A DNA stretch of 64,000 nucleotides from Streptomyces rugosispiralis (lineage in GTDB: Bacteria; Actinomycetota; Actinomycetes; Streptomycetales; Streptomycetaceae). Under the pieces are notes generated by a model that worked only from the letters and a program-made list of their open reading frames with translations, was not told the origin of the DNA and ran no database searches. Below, piece after piece: positions 10,575 to 18,488 of this stretch. The DNA is taken from positions 49,305 to 113,304 of the forward strand of contig NZ_JANIAA010000033.1 of the NCBI RefSeq assembly GCF_024505145.1. Direction: 5' to 3'. The number at the start of each line of letters is the position of its first letter. Within the stretch, counting starts at the first letter, position 1. A program made the translations under genes and the position numbers.

Positions 10575-10593
10575 TTAGGTAAGCCTTACCGAC
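10575..10593. promoter_or_regulatory. Possible iron box (DmdR/IdeR-like)
   Basis: TTAGGTAAGCCTTACCGAC resembles the 19-bp TTAGGTTAGGCTAACCTAA consensus of actinobacterial iron regulators, with a good centre (GGTAAGCCTTACC) and a poor right end. It sits about 90 bp upstream of the aconitase start, in keeping with iron control of an Fe-S enzyme. Confidence 0.4.
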
Positions 10594-10621
10594 GCGGGGC
10601 GGCAGTGCGCCTTCCAGCAGA

Positions 10622-10639
10622 TATCTCGATGTCGAGATA
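10622..10639. promoter_or_regulatory. TamR-like MarR-family operator
   Basis: TATCTCGATGTCGAGATA: 8-bp arms, 2-bp centre, perfect dyad. MarR-family TamR of S. coelicolor is known to act on the aconitase promoter through a site of this kind. It lies between acnA and the divergent LysR gene. Confidence 0.6.
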
Positions 10640-10782
10640 ACTCTAGTACATCGCCCTCGCGCGGTCATGCCCTGCCCGGGTGCGGACGCGGTCGGAGCAT
10701 CGAGGTTCACCCACGTTCACTCGTGTTCACCGGTAAGGGTGATCGCCGACTGAGCCGCCCCCGCCACCGCGATACTGCTGCC

Positions 10783-11682
10783 ATGGACCCGCACCTGCTC
10801 CGCACGTTCGTCTCCGTGGCCCGCTGCGGATCCTTCTCCGACGCCGCCCATGAGCTGGGCTTCACCCCCTCGGCGGTCTCCGAGCACATCGCGTCCCTGG
10901 AAGCGGATCTGCGGACGTCGCTGCTGACCCGGCGGCCGGTCATGCTCACCAGCGCGGGCGCCCGGCTGCTGGAACACGCCGGTCCGCTGCTGCTCCGTCT
11001 GGACGCGGCGCGGGCCGACGTCGAGCGGCTGTCGGGGTCGGGCGCCGCCCGGCTGGTGGTGGGGGCTTCCTCGCTGGCGATGACCCCGAGAATCGCCACG
11101 GCCCTGGACCGGGTGCGGCAGGCGCATCCGGCCGCCAAAGCCGCCCTGCGGATCCTCGGCCGCCGGGAGATCCCGGCCGCGGTGGCGTCCGGGATCCTGG
11201 ACCTGGGGCTGGTCGACGGCCCGGCCACCCCCGCCGACGCCCTGCCGCTGCCGGAGGTGGGCCCGCTCACCGCGGTCACGGTCGCGGAGGCCCCGCTGGT
11301 GGTGGCCCTGCCCACCGGCCATCCGCTGGCCCGCCGCCTCGGCCTGCGGCTGGCCGACCTCGCCGACGCGGAATGGCTGGACGCCCCGGACGCCGCCATG
11401 CCGCTGGAGCAGCTGCGCGCGGTCGGCCGGACCGACGGCTTCCGCACCTCGCTGACGTACGAGGGCACCGACGTCCGCGGCCTCCTCGCCCTCACCGCCG
11501 CCGGCCACGGCCTCGCCCTGCTCCCCCACGCCGCCACCAAGGGCACCCCCGGCATCGTCACCGCCCCCCTGATCGCCCCCCGCCTCCTCCACCGCACCGA
11601 ACTCCTCCACGGCCCCGCGGTGGACGGCCCGGCGCGGACGCTGGCGGCGGTGGTGACGGGGGATCGTCACCGGTACGGGTGA
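10783..11682 (+). CDS. LysR-family transcriptional regulator
   Basis: A 299-aa regulator. Residues 1-60 are a LysR winged helix (MDPHLLRTFVSVARCGSFS, HELGFTPSAVSEHIASLE, LLTRRPVMLTSAGARLL); residues about 90-290 fit the periplasmic-binding-like effector domain. The ATG at 10783 is used because the LysR domain begins there; the upstream in-frame start at 10723 adds 20 low-similarity residues. No strong ribosome site is visible. It is divergent from acnA with a 294-bp gap, so acnA is a possible target, but its effector is unknown. Confidence 0.9.
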   Translation: MDPHLLRTFVSVARCGSFSDAAHELGFTPSAVSEHIASLEADLRTSLLTRRPVMLTSAGARLLEHAGPLLLRLDAARADVERLSGSGAARLVVGASSLAMTPRIATALDRVRQAHPAAKAALRILGRREIPAAVASGILDLGLVDGPATPADALPLPEVGPLTAVTVAEAPLVVALPTGHPLARRLGLRLADLADAEWLDAPDAAMPLEQLRAVGRTDGFRTSLTYEGTDVRGLLALTAAGHGLALLPHAATKGTPGIVTAPLIAPRLLHRTELLHGPAVDGPARTLAAVVTGDRHRYG

Positions 11683-11756
11683 ACCCGGGGCCGGATCCCC
11701 GCACACCGCGTATCGGTCGCGATAGACCTCGCGTTCCGACACCCGGTGGCGGACCG

Positions 11757-12314
11757 ATGAGCACACGACCACCCGCGTACCCGGCCGACGATCCCGAGAC
11801 CGCCCTCAAGTACGCGGTCCAGCGCATCCGGGGGTTCGACCGCGTACAGGTCATCGAGGGGTTCATCGAACCGCTGTCGCCGGCTTGGGACCACGAGAGC
11901 ACGATCGCGAAGGTCCGGGAGCGCATCGCGCCCAAGGTGAACGCCCTGGGCCGCATGGCGGGATCAGGCGACCTGGACCTCCCCGGCACCCCCAACTGGT
12001 TTGTGCCGGATCTCGCCGTCGTCCCCCGGGAGCTGGCCAAAGGCGCCGGGGCCCTGCTCCCCGACCAGACTCTCCTGGTCGTCGAGGTGACCTCCGACTC
12101 CAGCGGAGACACCGACCGGGTCGTCAAGCGGCGCCGCTACGCCGAGTACGGCGCCCCGCTGTACCTCCTGGTCGACCGGCAGCAGCGCGCCCGCACGCTC
12201 TACTCCGCGCCAGGAAACCTCGGCTACACCAAGGTGGACGGCCCCCACCCCTTCGGCACCCCGCTCCCGCTCCCGGAGCCGTTCGACCTGGAGCTGGACA
12301 CCTCCGAGTTCTGA
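11757..12314 (+). CDS. Uma2-family (DUF820) putative nuclease
   Basis: A 185-aa protein of the Uma2 fold, a PD-(D/E)xK-like family expanded in cyanobacteria and Streptomyces. WFVPDLAVVPREL, LLVVEVTSDSSGDTDRV and KRRRYAEYGAPLYLLVDR are the usual core, with Asp, Glu and Lys in the expected order. It follows lysR by 74 bp in the same direction and is convergent with the GntR gene. Cellular role unknown; nuclease activity is only inferred from the fold. Confidence 0.85.
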   Translation: MSTRPPAYPADDPETALKYAVQRIRGFDRVQVIEGFIEPLSPAWDHESTIAKVRERIAPKVNALGRMAGSGDLDLPGTPNWFVPDLAVVPRELAKGAGALLPDQTLLVVEVTSDSSGDTDRVVKRRRYAEYGAPLYLLVDRQQRARTLYSAPGNLGYTKVDGPHPFGTPLPLPEPFDLELDTSEF

Positions 12315-12320
12315 TGGGCG

Positions 12321-12680
12321 TCAGCCGCCCGCGAGGCGGGTTCTGACCAGGGTCAGGACCTCCTCGTCGGAGAGGCCCAGGGCGCGGGCCTGGTCCACCA
12401 GGCCCTGGACGCCCTCCAGGAGCCGGGCGCGGGCCGTGGGCTGGTCGCCGGTGACGACCGCACCGCGGCCTCGGCGGAGTTCGATCAGGCCCTCCTCGCG
12501 GAGCCGTTGGTAACCGCGCAGGACCGTGTGGACGTTGACGCCGAGGGATTCGCCGAGCGCGCGGGCGGCGGGGAGGCGTTCGCCGGGGCGCACGGTGCCG
12601 TCGGCGATCGCGCCGCGCACGGAGGCCGCGAGCTGGTCGGCCAGCGGGACCGCGGAGCCGGGGTCTACGCGGAAGAGCAT
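12321..12680 (-). CDS. GntR regulator, YtrA subfamily
   Basis: A 119-aa small regulator: GntR winged helix (PLADQLAASVRGAIADGTVR, PAARALGESLGVNVHTVLRG, LREEGLIELRRGRGAVV) plus a short alpha-helical tail instead of an effector domain, which defines the YtrA group. These regulators normally control an adjacent membrane-protein operon, here the DUF1648 gene that ends 1 bp upstream of its ATG. The two are almost certainly co-transcribed. Confidence 0.9.
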   Translation of the reverse strand: MLFRVDPGSAVPLADQLAASVRGAIADGTVRPGERLPAARALGESLGVNVHTVLRGYQRLREEGLIELRRGRGAVVTGDQPTARARLLEGVQGLVDQARALGLSDEEVLTLVRTRLAGG

Positions 12681-12681
12681 C

Positions 12682-13650
12682 TCAGCCGCGCTCCCCCGCC
12701 GCCGGGCGGTCGCGCTCGATCAGGGTGTTGAGCAGGGCGGCGGCGGTGGCGGCGTCGTCCACCGTCACCGCGAACTCCCGGCCCGTGGCGAGCGTCAGGA
12801 ACAGCGCGTCGCCGGAGCGGAACACCAGCGCGCTGCCGCCGCCGCGGATCCGGTAGCCCCAGCCACCGAGGCTCAGCGCGGCGGCCTCGCGGCTGGTGGC
12901 GTGTTCGATCCGGTCCAGCGGTATCCGCATCCGGGGCCGCGGGGCGAACCATGAGGCGACGACGATGCCCCGGCGGTCGACGGTCACCCGGCAGCGGGCC
13001 AGTGCCGCGCAGATCAGCCCGACGAAGATCAGCGGCGCCCCCGTCCCCGAGCCCACGGCGACCAGCACGGCGCCCGGCAGCGTGGCCACCGCCCCCACGG
13101 TGAGCAGTACGGGCGATCCGACGGTCCGCGTCCAGGTGGCCATCTCACCCTCGGCCAGCGGGAGCCGGGGCGCGGCGGTCCGCTCGCCGGGTCCGGCCGC
13201 GGACTCCGCGTCCCGGCTCGCGAGCAGCCAGCCCAGCGCGCCCATCACGGCCGCGGCCGCGAGGGCGATGCCCAGTTGCCACAGGGGCTGGGAGGCCCGG
13301 GAGGCGCGGGCGGCGTCGGCGTTGGCGAGGAGCAGGGACGCGAAGGCGTAGCCCAGCAGGCCGGACATGCCGTAGCCGAGGGCGACCGCGAACCGCTGGG
13401 CGCGGAGGCCCTTGGTCAGGCGGAGGGTGGGTACGAGGATGAGGAGGCCGGAGCCGAGAAGGACGGCGGTGACCACCGAGAGGAACGCACCCGTACCGGT
13501 GAATCCGTCGGCCCTCCCGTCCGCGCCGAAATGCGTGGCGAGCGGATCCGGCAGCCGGTCGCGCAGCCCGGCGAAGGTCGCCACCACCACGGCCCACGCC
13601 AGCACAAAGGGCAGAGCGACGACGAGCGCACGCCGTCGGACAGGACGCAT
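12682..13650 (-). CDS. DUF1648-domain membrane protein
   Basis: A 322-aa protein with about six hydrophobic segments. The N-terminus carries the DUF1648 line (LPDPLATHFGADGRADGF) after a first membrane helix, followed by several more helices and a soluble C-terminal PH-like part (RCRVTVDRRGIVVAS, EFAVTVDDAATAAALL). DUF1648 proteins paired with YtrA-type GntR regulators are common in Gram-positive bacteria and are tied to cell-envelope stress, without an established biochemical role. First gene of a two-gene operon. Confidence 0.85.
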   Translation of the reverse strand: MRPVRRRALVVALPFVLAWAVVVATFAGLRDRLPDPLATHFGADGRADGFTGTGAFLSVVTAVLLGSGLLILVPTLRLTKGLRAQRFAVALGYGMSGLLGYAFASLLLANADAARASRASQPLWQLGIALAAAAVMGALGWLLASRDAESAAGPGERTAAPRLPLAEGEMATWTRTVGSPVLLTVGAVATLPGAVLVAVGSGTGAPLIFVGLICAALARCRVTVDRRGIVVASWFAPRPRMRIPLDRIEHATSREAAALSLGGWGYRIRGGGSALVFRSGDALFLTLATGREFAVTVDDAATAAALLNTLIERDRPAAGERG

Positions 13651-13782
13651 ATCGACCCCCTCACTTCACCAATGCTTCCCCACTTGTTTGCATACTAATA
13701 GAACAATACCGAGTGGAGGAACATCACTCCTTCAGCCTCCCCCGTCGCGTGCGCATCTCATATGTGAGATAGCCTCTTCCCT
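13651..13782. promoter_or_regulatory. Divergent promoter region with 16-bp palindrome
   Basis: ATCTCATATGTGAGAT (13755-13770), with perfect 6-bp arms, ends 12 bp before the XRE-MurA start. TAGCCT at 13770-13775 would place transcription start at the ATG, and no ribosome site precedes it, so a leaderless mRNA is possible. On the other side an AT-rich patch near 13690-13706 (TATTAGTATG on the minus strand) is the probable promoter of the DUF1648/GntR operon. Confidence 0.45.
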
Positions 13783-15312
13783 ATGACTGACGACTACCTC
13801 TCACGTATCGGCAAGCTCATCCGTGACGCCCGTCAACACCGGGGCTGGACCCAGTCCCAGCTCGCGGAGGCACTCGGCACCAGCCAGAGTGCGGTCAACC
13901 GCATTGAGCGGGGAAACCAGAACATCAGCCTTGAGATGATCGCCAGGATCGGCGAGGCCCTGGACAGCGAGATCGTCTCCCTCGGCTACGCGGGCCCGAT
14001 GCACCTCCGGGTGGTCGGCGGCCGCCGTCTTTCCGGGGCCATCGACGTCAAGACGAGCAAGAACGCGTGTGTGGCGCTGCTGTGCGCCACGCTCCTCAAC
14101 GCGGGCCGTACGACCCTGCGGAGGGTCGCCAGGATCGAGGAGGTCTACCGCATCCTCGAGGTCCTGGGCAGCATCGGCGTCCGCACCCGCTGGATCAACG
14201 ACGGCGCCGATCTGGAGATCGTGCCGCCCGCCGAACTGGACCTCGAGGCCATGGACACCGAGGCCGCGCGCCGGACGCGCAGCGTCATCATGTTCCTCGG
14301 GCCGCTGCTGCACCGGATGGACCGCTTCCGGATTCCCTACGCGGGCGGTTGCGACCTCGGCACCCGCACCGTGCAGCCGCATATGACCGCCCTGCGCCAC
14401 TTCGGCCTCGAAGTGACCGCCACCGACGGGATGTACCACTCCCACGTCGACCGCTCGGTCGCCCCCACCCGCGCCATCGTGCTGACCGAACGCGGCGACA
14501 CCGTCACCGAGAACGCGCTGCTGGCGGCCGCCCGGCACGACGGCGTCACGGTGATCCGCAACGCCTCGTCCAACTACATGGTCCAGGACCTCTGCTTCTT
14601 CCTGGAGGAGTTGGGCGTCAAGGTCGAGGGCGTGGGCACCACGACGCTGACCGTCCACGGCGTGGCCCACATCGACCGCGATGTCGACTACTCCCCCTCC
14701 GAGGACCCGGTCGAGGCGATGAGCCTGCTGGCCGCCGCCGTCATCACCGAGTCGGAGCTGACGATCCGCCGGGTGCCGGTGGAGTTCCTGGAGATCGAGC
14801 TGGCCGTCCTGGAGGAGATGGGGCTGGACCACGAGCGCGGCCATGAGTACCCGGCGGACAACGGCCGCACCCGGCTGGTCGACCTCACCGTCCGCCCGTC
14901 CAAGCTGCAGGCCCCCATCGACAAGATCCACCCGATGCCGTTCCCCGGCGTCAACATCGACAACGTCCCCTTCTTCGCGGCGATCGCGGCCGTCGCCCAG
15001 GGCTCGACGCTGATCCACGACTGGGTCTACGACAACCGCGCGATCTACCTCACCGAACTCAACCGCCTCGGCGCCCACGTCAAACTCCTCGACCCGCACC
15101 GCGTCCTGGTCGAGGGCCCCACCCGCTGGCGCTCCGCCGAGATGATGTGCCCGCCCGCCCTGCGCCCCGCCGTGGTCGTCCTGCTGGCGATGATGGCCGC
15201 GCCGGGCACCTCCGTACTGCGTAACGTGTACGTCATCAACCGCGGTTACGAGGACCTCGCGGAGCGGCTGAACTCCATCGGCGCCCAGATCGAGACTTTC
15301 CGCGACATCTGA
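13783..15312 (+). CDS. XRE-family HTH fused to UDP-GlcNAc 1-carboxyvinyltransferase (MurA paralogue)
   Basis: A 509-aa fusion. Residues about 5-65 are an XRE helix-turn-helix (LIRDARQHRGWTQSQLAEAL, GTSQSAVNRIERGNQNISLE); the rest is an EPSP-synthase-fold MurA. The active-site loop GGCDLGTRTV keeps the catalytic Cys (C190), the target of fosfomycin. PFPGVNIDNVPFFAAIAAVA and RPAVVVLLAMMA are conserved C-terminal stretches. MurA makes UDP-GlcNAc-enolpyruvate, the first step of peptidoglycan synthesis. In S. coelicolor a second MurA homologue lies beside the aconitase gene. A palindrome just upstream may be the HTH target. Whether it is catalytic, regulatory or both is not shown by sequence. Confidence 0.93.
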   Translation: MTDDYLSRIGKLIRDARQHRGWTQSQLAEALGTSQSAVNRIERGNQNISLEMIARIGEALDSEIVSLGYAGPMHLRVVGGRRLSGAIDVKTSKNACVALLCATLLNAGRTTLRRVARIEEVYRILEVLGSIGVRTRWINDGADLEIVPPAELDLEAMDTEAARRTRSVIMFLGPLLHRMDRFRIPYAGGCDLGTRTVQPHMTALRHFGLEVTATDGMYHSHVDRSVAPTRAIVLTERGDTVTENALLAAARHDGVTVIRNASSNYMVQDLCFFLEELGVKVEGVGTTTLTVHGVAHIDRDVDYSPSEDPVEAMSLLAAAVITESELTIRRVPVEFLEIELAVLEEMGLDHERGHEYPADNGRTRLVDLTVRPSKLQAPIDKIHPMPFPGVNIDNVPFFAAIAAVAQGSTLIHDWVYDNRAIYLTELNRLGAHVKLLDPHRVLVEGPTRWRSAEMMCPPALRPAVVVLLAMMAAPGTSVLRNVYVINRGYEDLAERLNSIGAQIETFRDI

Positions 15313-15920
15313 TGAGCCGATACGGAGTTGACGGCATGACGGGCAGCCAGGTGCTGCGGGCGCACGACCGGTCGGTGTCGCGCTGGAAGAACGGCGGTGG
15401 TCTGACCCGGGAGGTCGCCGCCGACGCCTCCGGCGCGGGTATGGAGGACTTCGTCTGGCGGGTGAGTCTCGCCGACATCGCCCGGAGCGGACCGTTCTCC
15501 TCCTTCGCCGGCGTGGACAGGATCATCACCGTCGTGGACGGGGCGGGGATGGAATTGATCGTCGACGGTGTCCCGCACACCGTCGCCGACGCGTACGAGC
15601 CCTTTTCCTTTCGGGGTGACGCGGTCACCGACTGCCGGCTGCTCGCGGGTCCCACTGTCGATCTCAACGTGATGACGCGGCGCACCCGCGCGACGGCGCA
15701 CGTCCGCATGGCGCGTGAGGGGTTCTCCGTCGTCCCGCGGACCGGGGTCCTGGTCCTCGTGATCGCCTTGACGGGCACGGTGGGCGTCAAGGAGTCCGGC
15801 GTCACCCTCGACCGGTTCGACGCCGTCCTGTTCTCGGACCACGACGCCGGCACCCTGCGCGTCGACGGGGTGGCGGCGGTCGTCACCGTCACCACCGCCT
15901 CCGGCTCGCCCGGGACGTGA
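15312..15920 (+). CDS. HutD-family cupin protein
   Basis: A 202-aa HutD/Ves-family protein: RAHDRSVSRWKNGGGLTREV at the N-terminus is the family signature, followed by FVWRVSLADIARSGPFSSF, DRIITVVDGAGMELIV and LLAGPTVDLNVMTRR. HutD is a bicupin found with histidine-utilisation genes; its role is unsettled. It overlaps the MurA-fusion stop by 1 nt (TGATG), so the two are co-translated. An internal ATG at 15336 is an alternative start that would match the family's usual N-terminus slightly better. It converges on ureD with a 9-bp gap. Confidence 0.85.
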   Translation: MSRYGVDGMTGSQVLRAHDRSVSRWKNGGGLTREVAADASGAGMEDFVWRVSLADIARSGPFSSFAGVDRIITVVDGAGMELIVDGVPHTVADAYEPFSFRGDAVTDCRLLAGPTVDLNVMTRRTRATAHVRMAREGFSVVPRTGVLVLVIALTGTVGVKESGVTLDRFDAVLFSDHDAGTLRVDGVAAVVTVTTASGSPGT

Positions 15921-15929
15921 CCCGGGGCG

Positions 15930-16871
15930 TCAGCTCTTGCGCAGGTCGGGGGCGGGAACCCCGATGAGCAGGCCGCGCAGGGCGTTCCAGGCCGCACGCA
16001 GGGCGCGGGTGACCGCCGGCGGGTCGCTGCCCATGATCCGCGCCCATGCCCCGCAGTCGTCGGGCAGCACGCTCACACCGAAGGCCGGGCCGGTGGTCAG
16101 CAGGGCCTCGTGCAACGTGTCGGCGACCTGCGCCGCGGGGGCGAGAGGGGTGACCGCGTAGAGCGTGGCCATCAGGTCGTACCCGCCGAACACCGCCGGG
16201 CCGGTCACCGAGCCCGGCTCGCGCGGATCCAGGCGGACGGTGTCGACCACCACCGGCTCGCCGTCGGGACGCGTGATCTCCAGGTCGCTGTACAGCAGCC
16301 GGTAGGCGTGCCGTTCACCCCGGGCCAGTCGGCCGGCCGCGATGGTCTCGCCCAGCACCACGGTGGCCGTGGGGTCGGCGGTCACACGGGTCTGCTGGTA
16401 GAAGCGCGCGTCCCGGTACGGGATCAGCGGGTCGGGCAGGTACTCGACGTAGGCGTGCGCGGCGGCGGTGAGATGGACGACCTGGGTGGCGTGGTCGAAC
16501 TCCATCCGGTGCAGCTTGGTGGCGGCCTGCGTCGTCAGGTGTACGGCGGTCCCGGGGCCGCACTCGATGTCGACGCGGTTGCGGTCGGCCTGGACGATGC
16601 CGCCGCCGGTGGACATCAGATAGGTCACCGGCATGTCCGGCCGCCGCGGGTCCACGTACAACGGCCGCATGATCTGCAGCGGGGACTTCTGGTAGCGGTC
16701 GACGAGTTCGCTGCGGTCGCCGACCCGCGCGTAGCGCAGTTCGAGCAGGCCGACCTTGCCGGGGCGCCCGGCGGCCAGGGTGTCCGGAGTGCCGGTCAGG
16801 TCGAGCATCCGGGCCGGTACCCGCCGGGGTTCGTAGTGTGCGGGGTCCAGCCGCGCGGGCGCCTCGGTCAT
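15930..16871 (-). CDS. ureD: Urease accessory protein UreD
   Basis: A 313-aa protein that, with UreF and UreG, loads nickel into apourease. KVGLLELRYARVGDRSELVD near the N-terminus, YLMSTGGGIVQADRNRVDIE, TTQAATKLHRMEFDHATQVV and EYLPDPLIPYRDARFYQQTR are UreD landmarks. The start at 16871 overlaps the ureG stop (ATGA). The long in-frame N-terminal extension up to 17078 is low-complexity shadow of ureG. Last gene of the urease operon, a common place in Streptomyces. Confidence 0.95.
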   Translation of the reverse strand: MTEAPARLDPAHYEPRRVPARMLDLTGTPDTLAAGRPGKVGLLELRYARVGDRSELVDRYQKSPLQIMRPLYVDPRRPDMPVTYLMSTGGGIVQADRNRVDIECGPGTAVHLTTQAATKLHRMEFDHATQVVHLTAAAHAYVEYLPDPLIPYRDARFYQQTRVTADPTATVVLGETIAAGRLARGERHAYRLLYSDLEITRPDGEPVVVDTVRLDPREPGSVTGPAVFGGYDLMATLYAVTPLAPAAQVADTLHEALLTTGPAFGVSVLPDDCGAWARIMGSDPPAVTRALRAAWNALRGLLIGVPAPDLRKS

Positions 16872-17602
16872 GCGGAGGCCGCCTCCTGGCCGACCCGCCG
16901 GGCGGCTTCCTGGGACAGCAGGAAGTCGGCGATGACGTCCAGGCCCTCTCCGGTCAGGGAGTTGGTGAGCACCACTGGCCGGCCCTGCCGGACGTGCTCG
17001 GCGTCCGACTCCATCCGGGCCAGGTCGCACCGTACGTACTGGGCGATGTCGATCTTGTTGATGACGAGCAACTCGCACTCGGTGATGCCCGGCCCCCGCT
17101 TGCGGGGCATCTTGTCGCCCTCGGCGGTGTCCAGCACGAACAGGAAGAGGTCGACGAGTGCCGGGCTGAAGGTGAGCGTCAAGTTGTCGCCGCCGCTCTC
17201 GAAGAGCAGCGTGTCCACCTCGGGGAAGCGCTCCAGGATCTCATCGGCCGCGGCCTGGTTCATCGTCGGATCGTCCCGGACCGCGGTGTGCGGACAGGCT
17301 CCGGTCTCGACACCGACGATGCGGTCCGCGTCGAGGATCCCGTCCAGGGTGCGCCGCACGTGGGCGGCGTCCTCGGAGGTGTAGATGTCGTTGGTGATCA
17401 CGGCGGGAGTCCGGCCGCGCCCGATCAGCACCGGGACGAGCGCCTCGATCAGCGCGGTCTTGCCGGAGCCGACCGGCCCGGCGATGCCGACGCGCAGCAC
17501 GCCGTCCTTCGGGCGCCGCATGAACTCGTCGTGGTCGTGGTCGTGGTGGTGGTGGTCGTGGTCGTGGTGGCGGGAGCCTCGGACCTGAGTGGGGTCGTGC
17601 AT
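16868..17602 (-). CDS. ureG: Urease accessory GTPase UreG
   Basis: A 244-aa SIMIBI GTPase driving nickel insertion. P-loop GIAGPVGSGKTALIEALVPV (about 39-58), then NDIYTSEDA, VGVETGACPHTAVRDD (the metal-binding Cys-Pro-His), LFESGGDNLTLTFSPAL and VINKIDIAQYV (G4). Residues 12-25 are a His/Asp run (HHDHDHHHHDHDHD), a nickel-storage tail often seen when UreE is absent, as here. Start at 17602 has AAGGA upstream. The 145-bp repeat between ureF and ureG does not prevent them from forming one operon. Confidence 0.96.
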   Translation of the reverse strand: MHDPTQVRGSRHHDHDHHHHDHDHDEFMRRPKDGVLRVGIAGPVGSGKTALIEALVPVLIGRGRTPAVITNDIYTSEDAAHVRRTLDGILDADRIVGVETGACPHTAVRDDPTMNQAAADEILERFPEVDTLLFESGGDNLTLTFSPALVDLFLFVLDTAEGDKMPRKRGPGITECELLVINKIDIAQYVRCDLARMESDAEHVRQGRPVVLTNSLTGEGLDVIADFLLSQEAARRVGQEAASA

Positions 17603-17630
17603 GGTGATCCTTGTCCGGAGTGGGGATGGG

Positions 17631-17775
17631 GTGCGCCCCGAAGGGGCGCGGGGCTGTGTCGATGTGCGGCTCCGCCGCGGCTGTGTCGATATGCGGCTCC
17701 GCCGCGTGGGCGACCAGCCACCGGTCAGCCGCAGACGATCGACGGCACCTCGCGGCACTTCCCGCGGAGCGCTCA
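17631..17775. repeat. 145-bp GC-rich hairpin repeat, copy 1
   Basis: Contains GCGCCCCGAAGGGGCGC and two GCGGCTCCGCCGC hairpins, then GTGGGCGACCAGCCAC. It ends with GCGCTCAG, whose TCA is the ureF stop codon. A near-identical copy lies at 29290-29433 and ends in the same way at the stop codon of another gene. A shorter relative is at 36081-36101. Confidence 0.8.
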
Positions 17776-18471
17776 GCTCGCGAACAGCCGTGCCTCGGCA
17801 CGCTCGTGACGGCCGGCCATGATGTCGGCCACGGGGACGCATCCGCCGAGGTCGGCCAGTTCCCGGTGCAGCGCCGCCGCCACGGTCTCCTCGATCACGG
17901 GGGCGGCGCCGTGCAGCACGACCTGGGCCCGGCGGTGGTCGGTGAGCCGCAGTCGCAGGGCGGCCCCCACGAAGCTGGCCGCGAAGGCGAACAGCTCACA
18001 GGTGACCGCCTGGCGCGTGGTGAGGCCGTTCGCCGCGTGGACCACGCCGGCCACGACCGGCTGGCAGCCACGCACCGCACCGTCCCGGTGCAGCGTGCGG
18101 TACCGCTCGATCTGCGGCGTCCCGTAGACCTCGCCGGCCAGGTCGAGCAGTTGCCGTCCGGTGCGGACGGCGGCCTGCCGGGCCTCCCGGCCCAGCTTGG
18201 TCGCGTACAGCCGCCGTTCCACGGCCACCACCCCGGCCCAGTCGTCCGCCGTCACCGCGCGGTGGGTGAGGGCGAGGGCGGTCGCGTCGGCCGGCCCCGC
18301 GCTGTGCCGGAGCAGGTCGTGGAGGAGGAGCGGCAGGCCGCGCGGGGTGACCGCACGGGCCTGCTGGAAACCCTCCAGTCCGTGGGAGAGGGTGTAGTAG
18401 CCGCTGGGGAAGGCCGAGTCGGTGAGTTGGAGCCCGGTCAGCAGCGCCGGGATCGGCATCGGTTCGTTCAC
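17773..18471 (-). CDS. ureF: Urease accessory protein UreF
   Basis: A 232-aa all-helical protein that gates the UreG GTPase in the UreDFG activation complex. LTGLQLTDSAFPSGYYTLSH and GLEGF form the family N-terminus; QPVVAGVVHAANGLTTRQAV and FAAASFVGAALRLRLTDHRR... style helices follow. It starts 17 bp downstream of the ureC stop. The stop codon lies at the edge of the 145-bp repeat, so the C-terminus (AGRHERAEARLFAS) may have been changed by repeat insertion. Confidence 0.94.
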   Translation of the reverse strand: MNEPMPIPALLTGLQLTDSAFPSGYYTLSHGLEGFQQARAVTPRGLPLLLHDLLRHSAGPADATALALTHRAVTADDWAGVVAVERRLYATKLGREARQAAVRTGRQLLDLAGEVYGTPQIERYRTLHRDGAVRGCQPVVAGVVHAANGLTTRQAVTCELFAFAASFVGAALRLRLTDHRRAQVVLHGAAPVIEETVAAALHRELADLGGCVPVADIMAGRHERAEARLFAS

Positions 18472-18488
18472 GCCGGGTTTCCGTTGTG

